Notes under the pieces: model-generated | What the model was told of the DNA's origin: nothing | Seen by the model: the letters and a program-made list of their open reading frames with translations, nothing else | Databases searched by the model: none | Part shown: one piece after another, positions 53,773 through 63,871 of the stretch | Numbering within the stretch: position 1 is the first letter of the stretch | Layout: every line of letters starts with the position of its first letter | From: Weissella viridescens | GTDB taxonomy: Bacteria > Bacillota > Bacilli > Lactobacillales > Lactobacillaceae | Direction: 5' to 3' | DNA length: 64,000 nucleotides | Assembly (NCBI RefSeq): GCF_001437355.1 | Contig: NZ_JQBM01000004.1 | Location: 21,108-85,107, forward strand | Program-made: the position numbers and the translations under genes

Positions 53773-54585
53773 TTAATTATCTAACACATACTTGTCGATT
53801 GCAACCCCAACCCCATCTTCATCTTGGGTGGTTGTGACTGCATCGGCAATTTGTTTCAATTCAGGAATACCATTTCCCATTGAAACACCGAAACCAGCGA
53901 CTTCGACCATTGACATATCGTTTTGTTGATCACCAATAGCCATCGTCTCATCCATGCTAATACCAAGGTGCTTGGCCAATGTTGTTAATCCATTCCCCTT
54001 GCTAGCTTCTTTATTAATGACTTCCAAGAAGTATTGATCAGAACGAACAACCGTATAGTTATCTGTAATGTCAGCTGGCAACTTCTTTTGCACTGCATCA
54101 ATTTCATCTGATTCAGCAATAACCATCACCTTAACATACTCACCATCGGCTGGCATTTCAGTTAGTTCACGGACCTTAATTGGCATCCCCATAAAGTAAC
54201 TTTCACGACTAGCCATTGGGTTAATGTCGTGTGCAGTCGTATAAATATCTTCGAGCATTTCAGTTTGTACCAATACGCCCCATTCATTTCCTAACTCCGT
54301 CATACGAGCGTAAGCGGGATAGCCAACTTCTTGAGCGGCAATCAACTTACCTGATGTCGTTTCAACAACACTCCCATTATATGAAATGACATATTGATCA
54401 TCCATATCATCAAGGCCAAGTGTCTTCAAATAAGATTTAACCCCCATAATAGGGCGTCCAGTCGTTAAAACAATTTTAATGCCAGCTGCGCTAGCTTTTT
54501 GTACGGATTCTTTAACATGTTCCGTAATTTCTTTTTTTGTATTTACTAAAGTATCGTCGATATCAATTGCGATTAGTTTAATCAT
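53773..54585 (-). CDS. Cof-type HAD-IIB family phosphatase
   Basis: This 270-residue haloacid dehalogenase superfamily enzyme has motif I DIDDTLVN near residues 8-15, motif II TTGRP, motif III lysine in KEASKGNGL and motif IV GDQQNDMSM. The C2B cap lies between. Cof proteins hydrolyse various sugar phosphates and FMN; the substrate cannot be told. The start at 54585 follows GAGGAGG, replacing a longer frame to 54603. Confidence 0.87.
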   Translation of the reverse strand: MIKLIAIDIDDTLVNTKKEITEHVKESVQKASAAGIKIVLTTGRPIMGVKSYLKTLGLDDMDDQYVISYNGSVVETTSGKLIAAQEVGYPAYARMTELGNEWGVLVQTEMLEDIYTTAHDINPMASRESYFMGMPIKVRELTEMPADGEYVKVMVIAESDEIDAVQKKLPADITDNYTVVRSDQYFLEVINKEASKGNGLTTLAKHLGISMDETMAIGDQQNDMSMVEVAGFGVSMGNGIPELKQIADAVTTTQDEDGVGVAIDKYVLDN

Positions 54586-54632
54586 AGTGCCTCCTCTACA
54601 CATTACGTGTCCCTGTCTCTATTCTATATTAT

Positions 54633-55973
54633 CTACTTTGGTTCAATCAACTGCCCATTCTCAATATACTGCTGAAAATCGGCGTAAACCGGGGCCATCA
54701 TGTCCTCTACAGGATGTTCTTGCAACATTTCACTCGGGAAGAAGAAACGTGCGTCACCAAAAACACGTCCTGTCAGCGCTTGAACTAGGGCGCTTTTTTG
54801 CGATAGCTCAATTAAATCGCCATTTTGCTGTCGAAGTTCAATCTGCGTCCGGGGCTTACGTGCCTTTGGATCATATGCATCGTATGGTAAATCAAAACTG
54901 TCGTTCTCAGCAGTGTAATACTGTGTATCAAAGCCAGCCGTTTCAACAAGTTCCCGTAATTGCGGCAAAAGTGATCGCGTTTGCTCGTCAATCACAATTG
55001 ATTTAAGGGGCACACGGTTCAAAAAACGCCGTGATAAATCAGCTAAAACACTATCATCACTGTTTCGCCATTCACTGATTGCTGCTAACATCACCGAGTC
55101 ATCAATCATCAGGTATTCATCAAGCGTAATATCCCCTTCAAAAAGCGGCATCAACGCCTTGGGCATAAAGCCATTCGACAATCCACGCTCAGCATGATTT
55201 TCAAACACTGATTTTGCACGCTCCAATAAATGTTGTAACAAGACCTCCATTGCTCGTGAAACTGGATGGAAATACACCTGTACATACATTTGGTACCGCG
55301 AAACCACATAATCTTCAATCGCATTCATTCCCTTATCAGCAAAGGCAATTCCCCCTGCATAAGGATGAATGGTTTGGATAATCCGCGCTAAATCAAATTC
55401 ACCATACGTGGCTCCAGTGAAGTAGGCATCTCGCAAAAGATAATCCATACGATCCGCATCAATTTGACTTGAAATCAACTGGACAACTTGTGGATTAGGA
55501 TATGTTTTAGCGATGACTTGTGCGACCTTCTCTGGGAAATCCGATGCTACTTGCTTAAGCACCGCATTAATTTGCGTGGTTGGCGATAAAATAATTTCTT
55601 GTGTGTACGCCTCATGGTCTGTATTGAAAATGTGCTCAAACGTATGAGAATATGCGCCATGCCCCAGATCATGCAAAAGCGCCGCACATAACAGCACTAA
55701 TCGTTCCTCAGGATTCCACAAACCATCAGTGTTCGTTTGCGTTGGATAAAATTGTGCCAGATGTCGTTCAATTCTTCGCGCAATTTCATACACACCTAAA
55801 GAATGCGAAAAACGCGAGTGTTCAGCCCCGTGGAATACTTCACTTGTCACGCCTAGCTGCTTTACCCGTCGTAACCGTTGAAACTCTGGTGTCGCAATCA
55901 AATCAAGAATCACTTGATCGTAGACATGAATTTCATTTAAGACAGGATCTCGCAACACTTTTTCTTTTCGCAT
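54633..55973 (-). CDS. HD domain phosphohydrolase (YwfO-like)
   Basis: This 446-residue protein has the HD metal motif AALLHDLGHGAYSHTFEH near residues 93-110, the upstream RRVKQLGVTSEVFHGAEHSRFSHSLG, and SSQIDADRMDYLLRD near 166. It resembles dNTP triphosphohydrolases and B. subtilis YwfO, which is not fully characterised. It is divergent from a DUF1934 gene, sharing a palindromic promoter region. Confidence 0.85.
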   Translation of the reverse strand: MRKEKVLRDPVLNEIHVYDQVILDLIATPEFQRLRRVKQLGVTSEVFHGAEHSRFSHSLGVYEIARRIERHLAQFYPTQTNTDGLWNPEERLVLLCAALLHDLGHGAYSHTFEHIFNTDHEAYTQEIILSPTTQINAVLKQVASDFPEKVAQVIAKTYPNPQVVQLISSQIDADRMDYLLRDAYFTGATYGEFDLARIIQTIHPYAGGIAFADKGMNAIEDYVVSRYQMYVQVYFHPVSRAMEVLLQHLLERAKSVFENHAERGLSNGFMPKALMPLFEGDITLDEYLMIDDSVMLAAISEWRNSDDSVLADLSRRFLNRVPLKSIVIDEQTRSLLPQLRELVETAGFDTQYYTAENDSFDLPYDAYDPKARKPRTQIELRQQNGDLIELSQKSALVQALTGRVFGDARFFFPSEMLQEHPVEDMMAPVYADFQQYIENGQLIEPK

Positions 55974-56004
55974 AATCCGCTCCCCAAAATCATTGTTTAT
56001 GATT

Positions 56005-56038
56005 ATTATACCCTAGATTACCGTAATAACGGTATAAT
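56005..56038. promoter_or_regulatory. palindromic divergent promoter region
   Basis: ATTATACC (56005-56012) and GGTATAAT (56031-56038) are mirror -10 boxes, TATAAT facing each way. Inside, TACCGT-AATA-ACGGTA (56020-56035) is a perfect inverted repeat, a good operator candidate for both genes. Confidence 0.5.
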
Positions 56039-56068
56039 AGAATGATTAACCTATGTTGGAGGCGCATC

Positions 56069-56530
56069 ATGCAAAATAAAACCACCCCTGTTCAATTAGA
56101 CTTAACCAGTCAAATTGAGCGTGAAACAGAAATCGAATCATATACCGTTCATGAAACGGCTGAATTTACACAAACTGAAAACGCACAGTATCTCCGTTAC
56201 ACGGAGACCCCTGAAGTAACAGCCGAGGATGAAAATGACTCTGCATTACCACTAGAATCTAAGGTCGCTTTGAAACTTGAATCGGATGGTTCAATCAAAA
56301 TGCGCCGAACTGGCGTTTTAAACAGCCAGCTTCATTTTGATATGAATCGTACAACGACAACAAATTATCGGACACCTGCCGGTATTATTGTCCTTGATGT
56401 CATCACCGAACAAATCCAAGTCGAGCAGGATGCTGAAACAATGAGTGGTGCCATCCACATCGTTTATACATTAAATGAACAAGATACTAGCTTAGGTAAT
56501 TATCAGATTGATATTCGTTACCATGCCTAA
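56069..56530 (+). CDS. DUF1934 (YwiB-like) beta-barrel protein
   Basis: This 153-residue protein has DUF1934 traits: YLRYTETP, then SDGSIKMRRTGVLNSQLHFD, TTTTNYRTPAG and the lipocalin-like closing DIRYHA. The B. subtilis homologue YwiB has a calycin-like fold of unknown role. The start at 56069 follows GGAGG; a longer frame begins at 56042. It is followed by a strong terminator. Confidence 0.8.
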   Translation: MQNKTTPVQLDLTSQIERETEIESYTVHETAEFTQTENAQYLRYTETPEVTAEDENDSALPLESKVALKLESDGSIKMRRTGVLNSQLHFDMNRTTTTNYRTPAGIIVLDVITEQIQVEQDAETMSGAIHIVYTLNEQDTSLGNYQIDIRYHA

Positions 56531-56532
56531 AT

Positions 56533-56575
56533 AAAAAGTCGTTCCATCCTATTTATAGGACAGAACGACTTTTTT
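56533..56575 (+). terminator. terminator of the DUF1934 gene
   Basis: AAAAAGTCGTTC and GAACGACTTTTT form a 12-bp stem, with an inner CCTAT/ATAGG stem, then TTTTT. It also has an A run on the left, so it may work both ways. Confidence 0.88.
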
Positions 56576-56580
56576 GATAC

Positions 56581-56740
56581 AAAAAAACCACTACTGTAAG
56601 AGGGGAGAATACAGTAGTGGCCTAATGACTATTAACATAATCATTATCAGTTTGACACAATGGGGGCTGTGTCAAACTCACTTGTTACTTTGGGGAGTAA
56701 TGAGACCCGCTTTTAATAGCAGGTAAATCAAGTATACATG
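56581..56740 (-). ncRNA. possible small RNA with three hairpins downstream of htrA
   Basis: The 295-base gap between the DUF1934 gene and htrA has no ORF. On the minus strand it reads, in order: TTACT/AGTAA (56685-56700), an 11-bp stem AGTTTGACACA/TGTGTCAAACT (56649-56678), and a terminator CCACTACTGTA/TACAGTAGTGG (56581-56619) with TTTTTT. A TATACT near 56730 could be a -10. It may be an independent RNA or simply a structured htrA 3' end. Confidence 0.35.
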
Positions 56741-56825
56741 GATAGGCGATTTTTTTTCATTACAAAAAAATTACATTTCGCCAGTTTTTCCAATTTATTT
56801 TCATTATCTAATATATTGAAACGTT

Positions 56826-58013
56826 TTACTGCGTCTTCGTTAAATGCACGGTCGTTGTCTGCATCTTACCGTCACGATAGTAAGATACTTGAACTTTATC
56901 CCCCACCTTATGCTGATATAACGCATCTCTTAATGAACTTGCATCCGTGACATTCGTCTTATCCAACTTTGTAATCACGTCATATTGCTTCAATCCTGCG
57001 GCAGCGGCAGCAGAACCATTTGAAACCTTCATAACCACGACTCCACTCGCATCAGCAGGTAATTTTAATGTGTCCTTTTGATCTTGCGCCGACACATTGT
57101 CCAAATCAACTAATGAAATCCCTAGACTTGGTCGAGTTACCTTACCATTTTGCTCTAACTCAGAGATGACCTTAGTCACAGTGTTTGCTGGAATGGCAAA
57201 GCCCATCCCTTCAACTGATGTACCGTCGCCCGAACCAGACAGCTTCATCGAATTAATACCAACAACCTGTCCTGCTAAATTAATCAATGGCCCACCAGAA
57301 TTACCTGGATTGATGGCAGCATCCGTTTGAATAACCGTCGCCTTTCCTAGTGACTTACCATCCTCATTTTCAGCGGAAATTTCACGCTTAGGTGCTGAAA
57401 TAATTCCTTCAGTCACCGAAGTAGCATATTCAGATCCCAAGGGAGAACCGATGGCTAAAGCAGTTTGCCCAGGCTCCAATTGACTTGAATCAGCGAAGCT
57501 AGCGACTTCCTTCACATCACTTGCATCGATTTTCAAGACTGCCAAATCAGTCATTTCATCAGTACCAACTAATTTTGCTGAGACTTTTGTGCCGTCACTC
57601 ATCAAAATTTGTAGTTTTTTGGCACCTGAAACAACGTGGTTATTTGTCACAATATAGGCTTCATTGCCTGACTTCTTGTAAATAACCCCAGAACCTTCAG
57701 AGGCCGTCTTATCACTACTTTTACCACTATCATCATCAGCAACCCCAAATAGATCACTCACTGAACGTCCTTGGGATTGAATATTCAACACCGAAACAAC
57801 AGCGCCAGACACTTTATTGAATGCTTTGGTGGCTGAGGCTTCTCCTTTTACTTTTGAATCCTCAACTTTCACATTACTCGTTTGCTGCACTTGTTGATTA
57901 TTATTCGCAAAGAACGCAACGGTTCCAGCTGAAATCCCACCACCAACTAATCCAGCTACAAGCGCAGTAATTAGAACCTTCTTACTTCCAGTTGTATGTC
58001 GATTTTTAACCAT
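56826..58013 (-). CDS. htrA: HtrA/DegP-like serine protease
   Basis: This membrane-anchored protease degrades or refolds misfolded surface and secreted proteins. The 395-residue product has an N-terminal membrane segment (about 13-35), the trypsin-like domain with His126 (IVTNNHVV), Asp156 (DLAVLKID) and Ser239 (GNSGGPL), and one PDZ domain near 295-390. All catalytic residues are intact. GAAGGAG precedes the ATG. It is last of the walRK group, its usual place in lactic acid bacteria. Confidence 0.95.
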   Translation of the reverse strand: MVKNRHTTGSKKVLITALVAGLVGGGISAGTVAFFANNNQQVQQTSNVKVEDSKVKGEASATKAFNKVSGAVVSVLNIQSQGRSVSDLFGVADDDSGKSSDKTASEGSGVIYKKSGNEAYIVTNNHVVSGAKKLQILMSDGTKVSAKLVGTDEMTDLAVLKIDASDVKEVASFADSSQLEPGQTALAIGSPLGSEYATSVTEGIISAPKREISAENEDGKSLGKATVIQTDAAINPGNSGGPLINLAGQVVGINSMKLSGSGDGTSVEGMGFAIPANTVTKVISELEQNGKVTRPSLGISLVDLDNVSAQDQKDTLKLPADASGVVVMKVSNGSAAAAAGLKQYDVITKLDKTNVTDASSLRDALYQHKVGDKVQVSYYRDGKMQTTTVHLTKTQ

Positions 58014-58069
58014 GGTTTTCTCCTTCTCATCTTGATAGGCATATTATAGCAGGCTAACTTTGATAAAAA

Positions 58070-58870
58070 TTAAATACTCTGTAACTTTGTTGCGGTTAGC
58101 GGATTAGTATCATGTAAGAAAAAATCATGATCCACACCCAAATCATGCGCTTGTAACACATCACTAACCGTTAAATGTGCCAACGCTTTCTCATTATTCT
58201 CAGGACTCAAGTGACCTAAATAGACATTTTTGGTTTTTTCACCAATCACATCAGCAATCGCTAACCCGCCATCTTCATTGGATAGGTGACCTTTATCACC
58301 TAAAATGCGTTGCTTCAATGGCCAAGCATAGCTTCCCATGCGCAACATATCATAGTCATGATTTGCCTCCATCAAAATCGTGTCAGCATTTGCTAGCATG
58401 CTACGACTACGGTCGTTCATATATCCCGTATCCGTTAACATGGCAAATGTTTTATTGTCATGATGAAAAGCATAAAATTGTGGATCCACTGCATCATGTG
58501 ATACAGCAAAACTTTCAACGTCCAAATCTCCCATTAATTTAGTTTGATTGGGTTCAAAGACATGAATTTGATCCGGTTTGACTTTACCTATTTTACCAGC
58601 CATCGCAGTCCATGTTTGTTCATTTGCGTAAACATCCATACCGTATTTACGCGCCAAAACACCCACACCTGCAATATGATCTGAATGTTCGTGCGTCACA
58701 AAAATGGCATCAACATCCGCAAGCGAACGATTAATTTGTCCCATTAAATCAGCAATCTTTTTTCCTGATAAACCGGCGTCCACTAACACTTTGTGTTCCG
58801 GCGTCTCAATATAGGTGGTATTACCTGAACTACTTGAGGCGAGCATAGAAACTTTGAAATCACTTGCCAT
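58070..58870 (-). CDS. walJ: YycJ/WalJ metallo-beta-lactamase-fold exonuclease
   Basis: This 266-residue metal-dependent hydrolase has the HxHxDH motif as THEHSDHIAGV near residues 58-68, plus SHDAVDPQFY, TDTGYM and HLSPENN. Homologues have nuclease activity and affect coordination of wall and DNA metabolism. It lies 28 bases after yycI. All metal ligands appear present. Confidence 0.9.
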   Translation of the reverse strand: MASDFKVSMLASSSSGNTTYIETPEHKVLVDAGLSGKKIADLMGQINRSLADVDAIFVTHEHSDHIAGVGVLARKYGMDVYANEQTWTAMAGKIGKVKPDQIHVFEPNQTKLMGDLDVESFAVSHDAVDPQFYAFHHDNKTFAMLTDTGYMNDRSRSMLANADTILMEANHDYDMLRMGSYAWPLKQRILGDKGHLSNEDGGLAIADVIGEKTKNVYLGHLSPENNEKALAHLTVSDVLQAHDLGVDHDFFLHDTNPLTATKLQSI

Positions 58871-58898
58871 AATGCCTCTCTTTTCTATCTGTCATTTT

Positions 58899-59747
58899 TT
58901 AATGGATTAACGTTCCATTAATCGCATTAATTGAAATAATACTTGTATCGCCTGCATTATCCTTAATCACAATCGACCAAACTGGACTAAATATCGTATC
59001 GCCACGCACTACAGTCATTAAACGATAACTCAATCGGCAAGCCATAATCCGGCTATTATTTGGAATTGCATTATATTGATAAGCATTCACGACTGCGTCT
59101 TGTTCCGTGATCAATGTTGAAATGTCCCGCAATTTTTCAACATTTGAAATATGCGTTTGCGTGTAGTTCTTAACATTGAAATCACGGTCTAAATTCACTT
59201 GGATGCGTCCGCGTTGTGTTGAAAACAGCGGCGTACCACTCAGCGACTCCGCTTTTTGACTAAAAACGATTGTATAACCGTTCGACGACTTATTCTCACT
59301 CTCAGAACTAGTCGTTCGACCACCCGTTCCATATTGCGTCAAAAAGGCATCGTAGAGATAATCCTGACCACTCACAACTTGCTTGCTATCAGCCAGCATC
59401 TTTTGTGCATTATGAATAGCATCCTGCCGCGACTTACCCAAATTCATGGTTGTCTTAGGCGTCATAACTAAAGAATTTCCCGATTGATTAATATCACAAC
59501 GCCCAGATAATTTCTTTCGCACAATTCCACTATTTTTATCGTCATCTCCAGATAAATAGGCGCCCGAAACGGGTCTGTTATTTAATTTACCGTATTCAAT
59601 GCCATCCATCTTCATTTCCTGTTGTACACTACGATTCGAACCAGGATTTGTTAGTGGTTGGCTAACCTCAAACCATTGAAACAACAGTACTGCATCTAAA
59701 ATCAAAAATGTATACAAAAATGCCCATAAAAGCTTTCTTAGGTTCAT
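58899..59747 (-). CDS. yycI: WalRK regulator YycI
   Basis: YycI has one N-terminal membrane segment (about 6-27, LLWAFLYTFLILDAVLLFQWF) and an extracellular domain. With YycH it modulates WalK activity; in B. subtilis it restrains it. The 282-residue product keeps the family fold traits (SLVMTPKTTMNLGK, then SGTPLFSTQRGRIQVNL). Its ATG overlaps the end of yycH by four bases, so translation is coupled. Confidence 0.88.
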   Translation of the reverse strand: MNLRKLLWAFLYTFLILDAVLLFQWFEVSQPLTNPGSNRSVQQEMKMDGIEYGKLNNRPVSGAYLSGDDDKNSGIVRKKLSGRCDINQSGNSLVMTPKTTMNLGKSRQDAIHNAQKMLADSKQVVSGQDYLYDAFLTQYGTGGRTTSSESENKSSNGYTIVFSQKAESLSGTPLFSTQRGRIQVNLDRDFNVKNYTQTHISNVEKLRDISTLITEQDAVVNAYQYNAIPNNSRIMACRLSYRLMTVVRGDTIFSPVWSIVIKDNAGDTSIISINAINGTLIH

Positions 59748-61078
59748 GATGGTTCACCTGCTTCCACCGTCGTTCCCTGCTTATTGATAGGTTCCCAATT
59801 CCCGTTAACCTTCATAAACCATTTTGGAACTAGTCGGACAAACTCAGAGTTCGAATCAACAACCCAATCATAGCCAACTCGGAGCTCCTCAATATCATCT
59901 GTTGGCACCCCGGTTGCTTTAGCTTGTTGCAACGCCACTGTTTCCTTTGGTAACGTGACATTGACATCATTATGCCGTGGCAGTGGCACTTGAATGGAAT
60001 ATTTTGAAAACTTAACTTGTGTTTGTTCATCACCCTTAAAATCAACTTCGATGCTACTTGAGCGATTAGCATTAAAAATAGGCAATCCATCTGAGTACAA
60101 GCGATAATTAATCTTTTGAGCGTTCTGACTTTGTTCAAAATAATACAGATTTTCCGGAACAGAAGTGCGTGTCGTCAACCAAGCATAACCACTTTTAAAG
60201 CGATTATTCATCGTATTAACCTTTTGTTTATCACTAAAGGCATTCAACGTGAGTTCTCCGGTTTTCTCATCCGAAATTAACTGATAGTCCGACCCTTCAC
60301 TGTAAACTGTTTCTGATCCACGCTTCGTCACTTTCGGTGCAGAACCATTTTGACTAAATGCTTTTTTAGTGATATCGCTCACCTTATTTTCATCCAATAA
60401 GAAACTTCGTTCTTTCAAATTCACATCTGAATTCACTAACACTTGAAATTGCTTATTTTTCCAAAAAAGATTCACATTAATCTTGTTATTGCCCCAATTA
60501 ACTTTAATCGGCTTCACGTCCGCTGCAATCTGAGACTCATAAATTTGATGCCGTTTATCATCAGCAAAAAGAATCTCACCTTTTGCGTTTAGTGGAATTA
60601 GGATTCGATTAATATGCGCTTTAGAAGTTAGTCCAGTCTTACTTTCAAAATCACGATCAACAATATCTCCAGTGACAACATCAGGATAAGCTAACATGAC
60701 GTAATTTGGTTGCTTAAGCTTTTTAAGGTAGTCCTTTTCAGAGTAAACTTTGCGTCGCGCTTCATAGAGTGGCCACGCATAGACTTTTTCCGAAATTTCA
60801 TTCGTTGAACCCCGGTAATTCACAATCAGCTTTTGATCATCTTTTGTATTTAAAATAACTTTATCAGTATCATACAAGGCTTGGATTGGCTTATTGCCAA
60901 CTAGTGTTTTAGCACTATCTTGTTTGTCCTGAAGACTATCAACCCGGCCCGGATTACTAACGTTATACCATAAGCTTAATGACAATATAATACTAATAAT
61001 AATCAGCGCCGTCACAACAAAGCCAAGTCCAAAGCGGTGAAAGAAAACTTTAAAACGTAACCATTCTTTTCTAATCAT
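59744..61078 (-). CDS. yycH: WalRK regulator YycH
   Basis: YycH is the second membrane-anchored extracellular modulator of WalK. The 444-residue product has a short cytoplasmic tail, one membrane segment (about 14-38) and a large outside domain. The start at 61078 overlaps the walK stop (ATGATTAG) and is preceded by GAGG. Order walK-yycH-yycI is the standard Firmicutes layout. Confidence 0.9.
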   Translation of the reverse strand: MIRKEWLRFKVFFHRFGLGFVVTALIIISIILSLSLWYNVSNPGRVDSLQDKQDSAKTLVGNKPIQALYDTDKVILNTKDDQKLIVNYRGSTNEISEKVYAWPLYEARRKVYSEKDYLKKLKQPNYVMLAYPDVVTGDIVDRDFESKTGLTSKAHINRILIPLNAKGEILFADDKRHQIYESQIAADVKPIKVNWGNNKINVNLFWKNKQFQVLVNSDVNLKERSFLLDENKVSDITKKAFSQNGSAPKVTKRGSETVYSEGSDYQLISDEKTGELTLNAFSDKQKVNTMNNRFKSGYAWLTTRTSVPENLYYFEQSQNAQKINYRLYSDGLPIFNANRSSSIEVDFKGDEQTQVKFSKYSIQVPLPRHNDVNVTLPKETVALQQAKATGVPTDDIEELRVGYDWVVDSNSEFVRLVPKWFMKVNGNWEPINKQGTTVEAGEPS

Positions 61079-62948
61079 CCCACACATCCTCATCATCTAA
61101 TTCGTATGGTTCATATGGAAGGGCAATGAAGAAGGTTGATCCTTGTCCTTCTACCGATTCAACCCAAATGCGGCCGTCAAAACGCTCCACAATTTCCTTA
61201 GAAATCGCAAGTCCCAAACCGGAACCACCTTGTGCTCTTGAACGCGCCTTATCCACACGGAAGAAACGATCAAAGACGTGGTTTACATCAGCGGCTGGAA
61301 TTCCCAAACCTTGATCGGAAATACTCAAAACCACCTCTGTTTGCTTATCATCCAGACGCGCCGTAATGACACCACCATCTGGTGAATACTTAATCGCATT
61401 ATTCATCAGATTATCAATGACTTGCGTAAACTTCGACGTATCTAGTTCTACCCAAATTTGACTCTGTGGAATTTCTCGGCGGATTGTATAGCGCTTTTTC
61501 GGTTCGTCATCATTGGCAATAATCATGTCGAAACGATCCAAAATATAATTGAACAATTCGGCAATATTAACATATTCGCTTTCAATCGCCATCGTGCCAG
61601 AATCCATGCGTGACAATTCCAATAGATCATTAATCATGCTAATCATGCGAGACGTTTCGTCCTGAATCACATTTAAGAAATTGCGTGCCAATTCTGGCTC
61701 GTCAATCGCGCCATCTTGCAAGGCATCAGCGTATGACTTAACAGAGGTTAATGGTGTTCGCAACTCATGCGAAACGTTTGACACGAACTGGCGACGCTCT
61801 GCATCGATACGATATTGTTCTGTAACGTCATGCAACACCACAACAATTCCCGAGACGAATCCGGATGAACGTTGAATCAAACTGAAGTATGCTTGCAAAA
61901 ACAATTCGTGATCAGGCGTACTGAAATCCAAAAAGAGTTCTTGTGATCCTTCTAATAGGTCACGTAACGTCTGTTGGCCACTAATATGTAAAACATCTAA
62001 GATTGATTTACCAATCGTGCTGTCCCCATCAGTTAAATCCAAATCACGTACAGCTGTTGAATTAATCATATTAATGTTACCGCGTCGATCTGTCGCAATA
62101 ACGCCATCCGTCATATACTCCAACACTGAATCTAAACGTCGCTTTTCAAAATCAATCGAATTCGTTGTCTCTTCAATTCGTAATGCTAGAATATTAACGT
62201 TTTCTGCCAATTGACCAATTTCATCATTAGACTGGACTCGAATTTCACCCGTATAATCACCTTGCGCAATCCGGAGCGTTCGATCATTAATTTCCGTAAT
62301 CGGCTTAGCCAAACTTTGCGAAATGATAATCGACATGATTACCCCTAACAAAATCGCCAAAAAGGCCGCAGAAAAGAAAATCAGCGAAATATTATTCAAG
62401 CTTTTGTATGTTGGCTCCAAATTAGCCCGAACGACAACGACGCCGACAATATGGTTATCTGTTGACCGCGCGTTCACGAGTGGTCGAATCACGACTTGGT
62501 AACGTTTGCCATCACTTTCTTCAATTGGGCTTTTGTTAAACTTTGCACCTGAAAGCGCTGCTTTAACATTAGGATCGGTCGTTTTACGGTTAATACTATC
62601 TTGACCACTCACATCATTCGTTCCACGCACAATTCCATTTGCATCAACGACTGAAATTTCACTAATGGCTGGGTTGTTAATTGAATTGAGCACCTTATAA
62701 ATTTCGGCATTAACATGATCGTAATCATCAGAACTAACCAATTGCTCTGTTAGTGTATCTGTTGCGTACGGCTTAAGCGTGATTTGGTTCTTAACTGAAT
62801 CCAAACTTTCACGTTCAAGTTGCTTCACAAAAAACGCACCAACAACCTCCAGCGTCACCAATAAAGTCAGCGTAAAAACCAAAGCCACTTTAAAATGAAT
62901 TGACGAAAAGGCACTCCGTAATTTATGTTTTTTTGTCGTCTCATACAT
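61071..62948 (-). CDS. walK: cell wall sensor histidine kinase WalK
   Basis: WalK senses cell wall status and phosphorylates WalR. The 625-residue product has two membrane segments (about 20-40 and 188-210) flanking an extracellular Cache-like domain, then HAMP (about 210-262), PAS (about 272-375, YMTDGVIATDRRG), HisKA with His394 in SHELRTP, and HATPase with NNAIKYSPDGG and GSGLGLAI. The start at 62948 follows AAGGAAG; a longer frame reaches 62984. Streptococcal WalK lacks the outside domain; this one has it. Confidence 0.96.
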   Translation of the reverse strand: MYETTKKHKLRSAFSSIHFKVALVFTLTLLVTLEVVGAFFVKQLERESLDSVKNQITLKPYATDTLTEQLVSSDDYDHVNAEIYKVLNSINNPAISEISVVDANGIVRGTNDVSGQDSINRKTTDPNVKAALSGAKFNKSPIEESDGKRYQVVIRPLVNARSTDNHIVGVVVVRANLEPTYKSLNNISLIFFSAAFLAILLGVIMSIIISQSLAKPITEINDRTLRIAQGDYTGEIRVQSNDEIGQLAENVNILALRIEETTNSIDFEKRRLDSVLEYMTDGVIATDRRGNINMINSTAVRDLDLTDGDSTIGKSILDVLHISGQQTLRDLLEGSQELFLDFSTPDHELFLQAYFSLIQRSSGFVSGIVVVLHDVTEQYRIDAERRQFVSNVSHELRTPLTSVKSYADALQDGAIDEPELARNFLNVIQDETSRMISMINDLLELSRMDSGTMAIESEYVNIAELFNYILDRFDMIIANDDEPKKRYTIRREIPQSQIWVELDTSKFTQVIDNLMNNAIKYSPDGGVITARLDDKQTEVVLSISDQGLGIPAADVNHVFDRFFRVDKARSRAQGGSGLGLAISKEIVERFDGRIWVESVEGQGSTFFIALPYEPYELDDEDVWDD

Positions 62949-63030
62949 CTGGCTTCCTTTTTCTAAATTCCAAAAAAATAGCAAGTACCCTGTATTTTAC
63001 ACAAAGCACCCGCTACACATTATCTACTCT

Positions 63031-63741
63031 TTATGATTGGGCTTCTTCAGCTTGCTTCAAATAGTAACCAACACTACGCCGCGTCATCAAGATTTGTGGA
63101 TGACTTGGTGTCTCTTCAATCTTTTCACGAATTCGTCGAACCGTTACATCGACTGTACGTACATCACCAAAGTAATCATAACCCCAAACTGTCTGTAAGA
63201 GATCATCACGTGTCATAACTTGCCCAATATGCTTTGCCAAATGATAAAGTAGTTCGAATTCACGATGTGTTAATTCGATATCTTCTCCATCTTTAGAAAC
63301 CATGTATGCATCCGGATGGATGACTAGCGGTCCAATTTTAATATCACTGCTGTCGCTTTCATCTACAGTCGTATTAGTTGGCGCTTGGCGACGCAGATTT
63401 GCTTTAACACGTGCCAAAAGCTCACGATTAGAAAAAGGCTTTGTGACATAATCATCAGCACCCATCTCAAGGCCTAATACCTTATCAATTTCTGAATCTT
63501 TGGCTGTCACCATGATGACTGGCGTCTGTGACTTCGTCCGAATTTGGCGTAGGACTTCAGTCCCTTCAACTTCAGGCAACATTTGGTCAAGCAAAACTAA
63601 ATCTGGTTCTTCCTCGTCAAACTTATCCAATGCCTCTTGGCCATCCATGGCCGTTACGACATCGTACCCATCCTTAGTCAAATTGAACTTGATAATATCT
63701 GAGATTGGCTTTTCATCATCTACTACTAAAATTTTTGTCAT
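63031..63741 (-). CDS. walR: cell wall response regulator WalR
   Basis: WalR is an essential OmpR-family regulator of autolysins and wall genes. The 236-residue product has the receiver domain with DDE (8-10) and phospho-accepting Asp52 (LLDQMLP, where most have DIMLP), Lys near 102 ([13 protein letters not shown]), and a winged helix with [24 protein letters not shown]. The start at 63741 follows GGGGGGA; a longer frame to 63816 is rejected. It heads the walR-K-yycHIJ-htrA operon. Confidence 0.97.
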   Translation of the reverse strand: MTKILVVDDEKPISDIIKFNLTKDGYDVVTAMDGQEALDKFDEEEPDLVLLDQMLPEVEGTEVLRQIRTKSQTPVIMVTAKDSEIDKVLGLEMGADDYVTKPFSNRELLARVKANLRRQAPTNTTVDESDSSDIKIGPLVIHPDAYMVSKDGEDIELTHREFELLYHLAKHIGQVMTRDDLLQTVWGYDYFGDVRTVDVTVRRIREKIEETPSHPQILMTRRSVGYYLKQAEEAQS

Positions 63742-63871
63742 TTTTAATTCCCCCCTGTAAGGTGGTTTCATTGTGTTCGTGAATCCTTTTATTCCTTGCA
63801 CAAATTCACATATCACTTAAGTACTAGTTTAACAAATATCACACCATTTTGCCACTCTCGCAACACCATCG

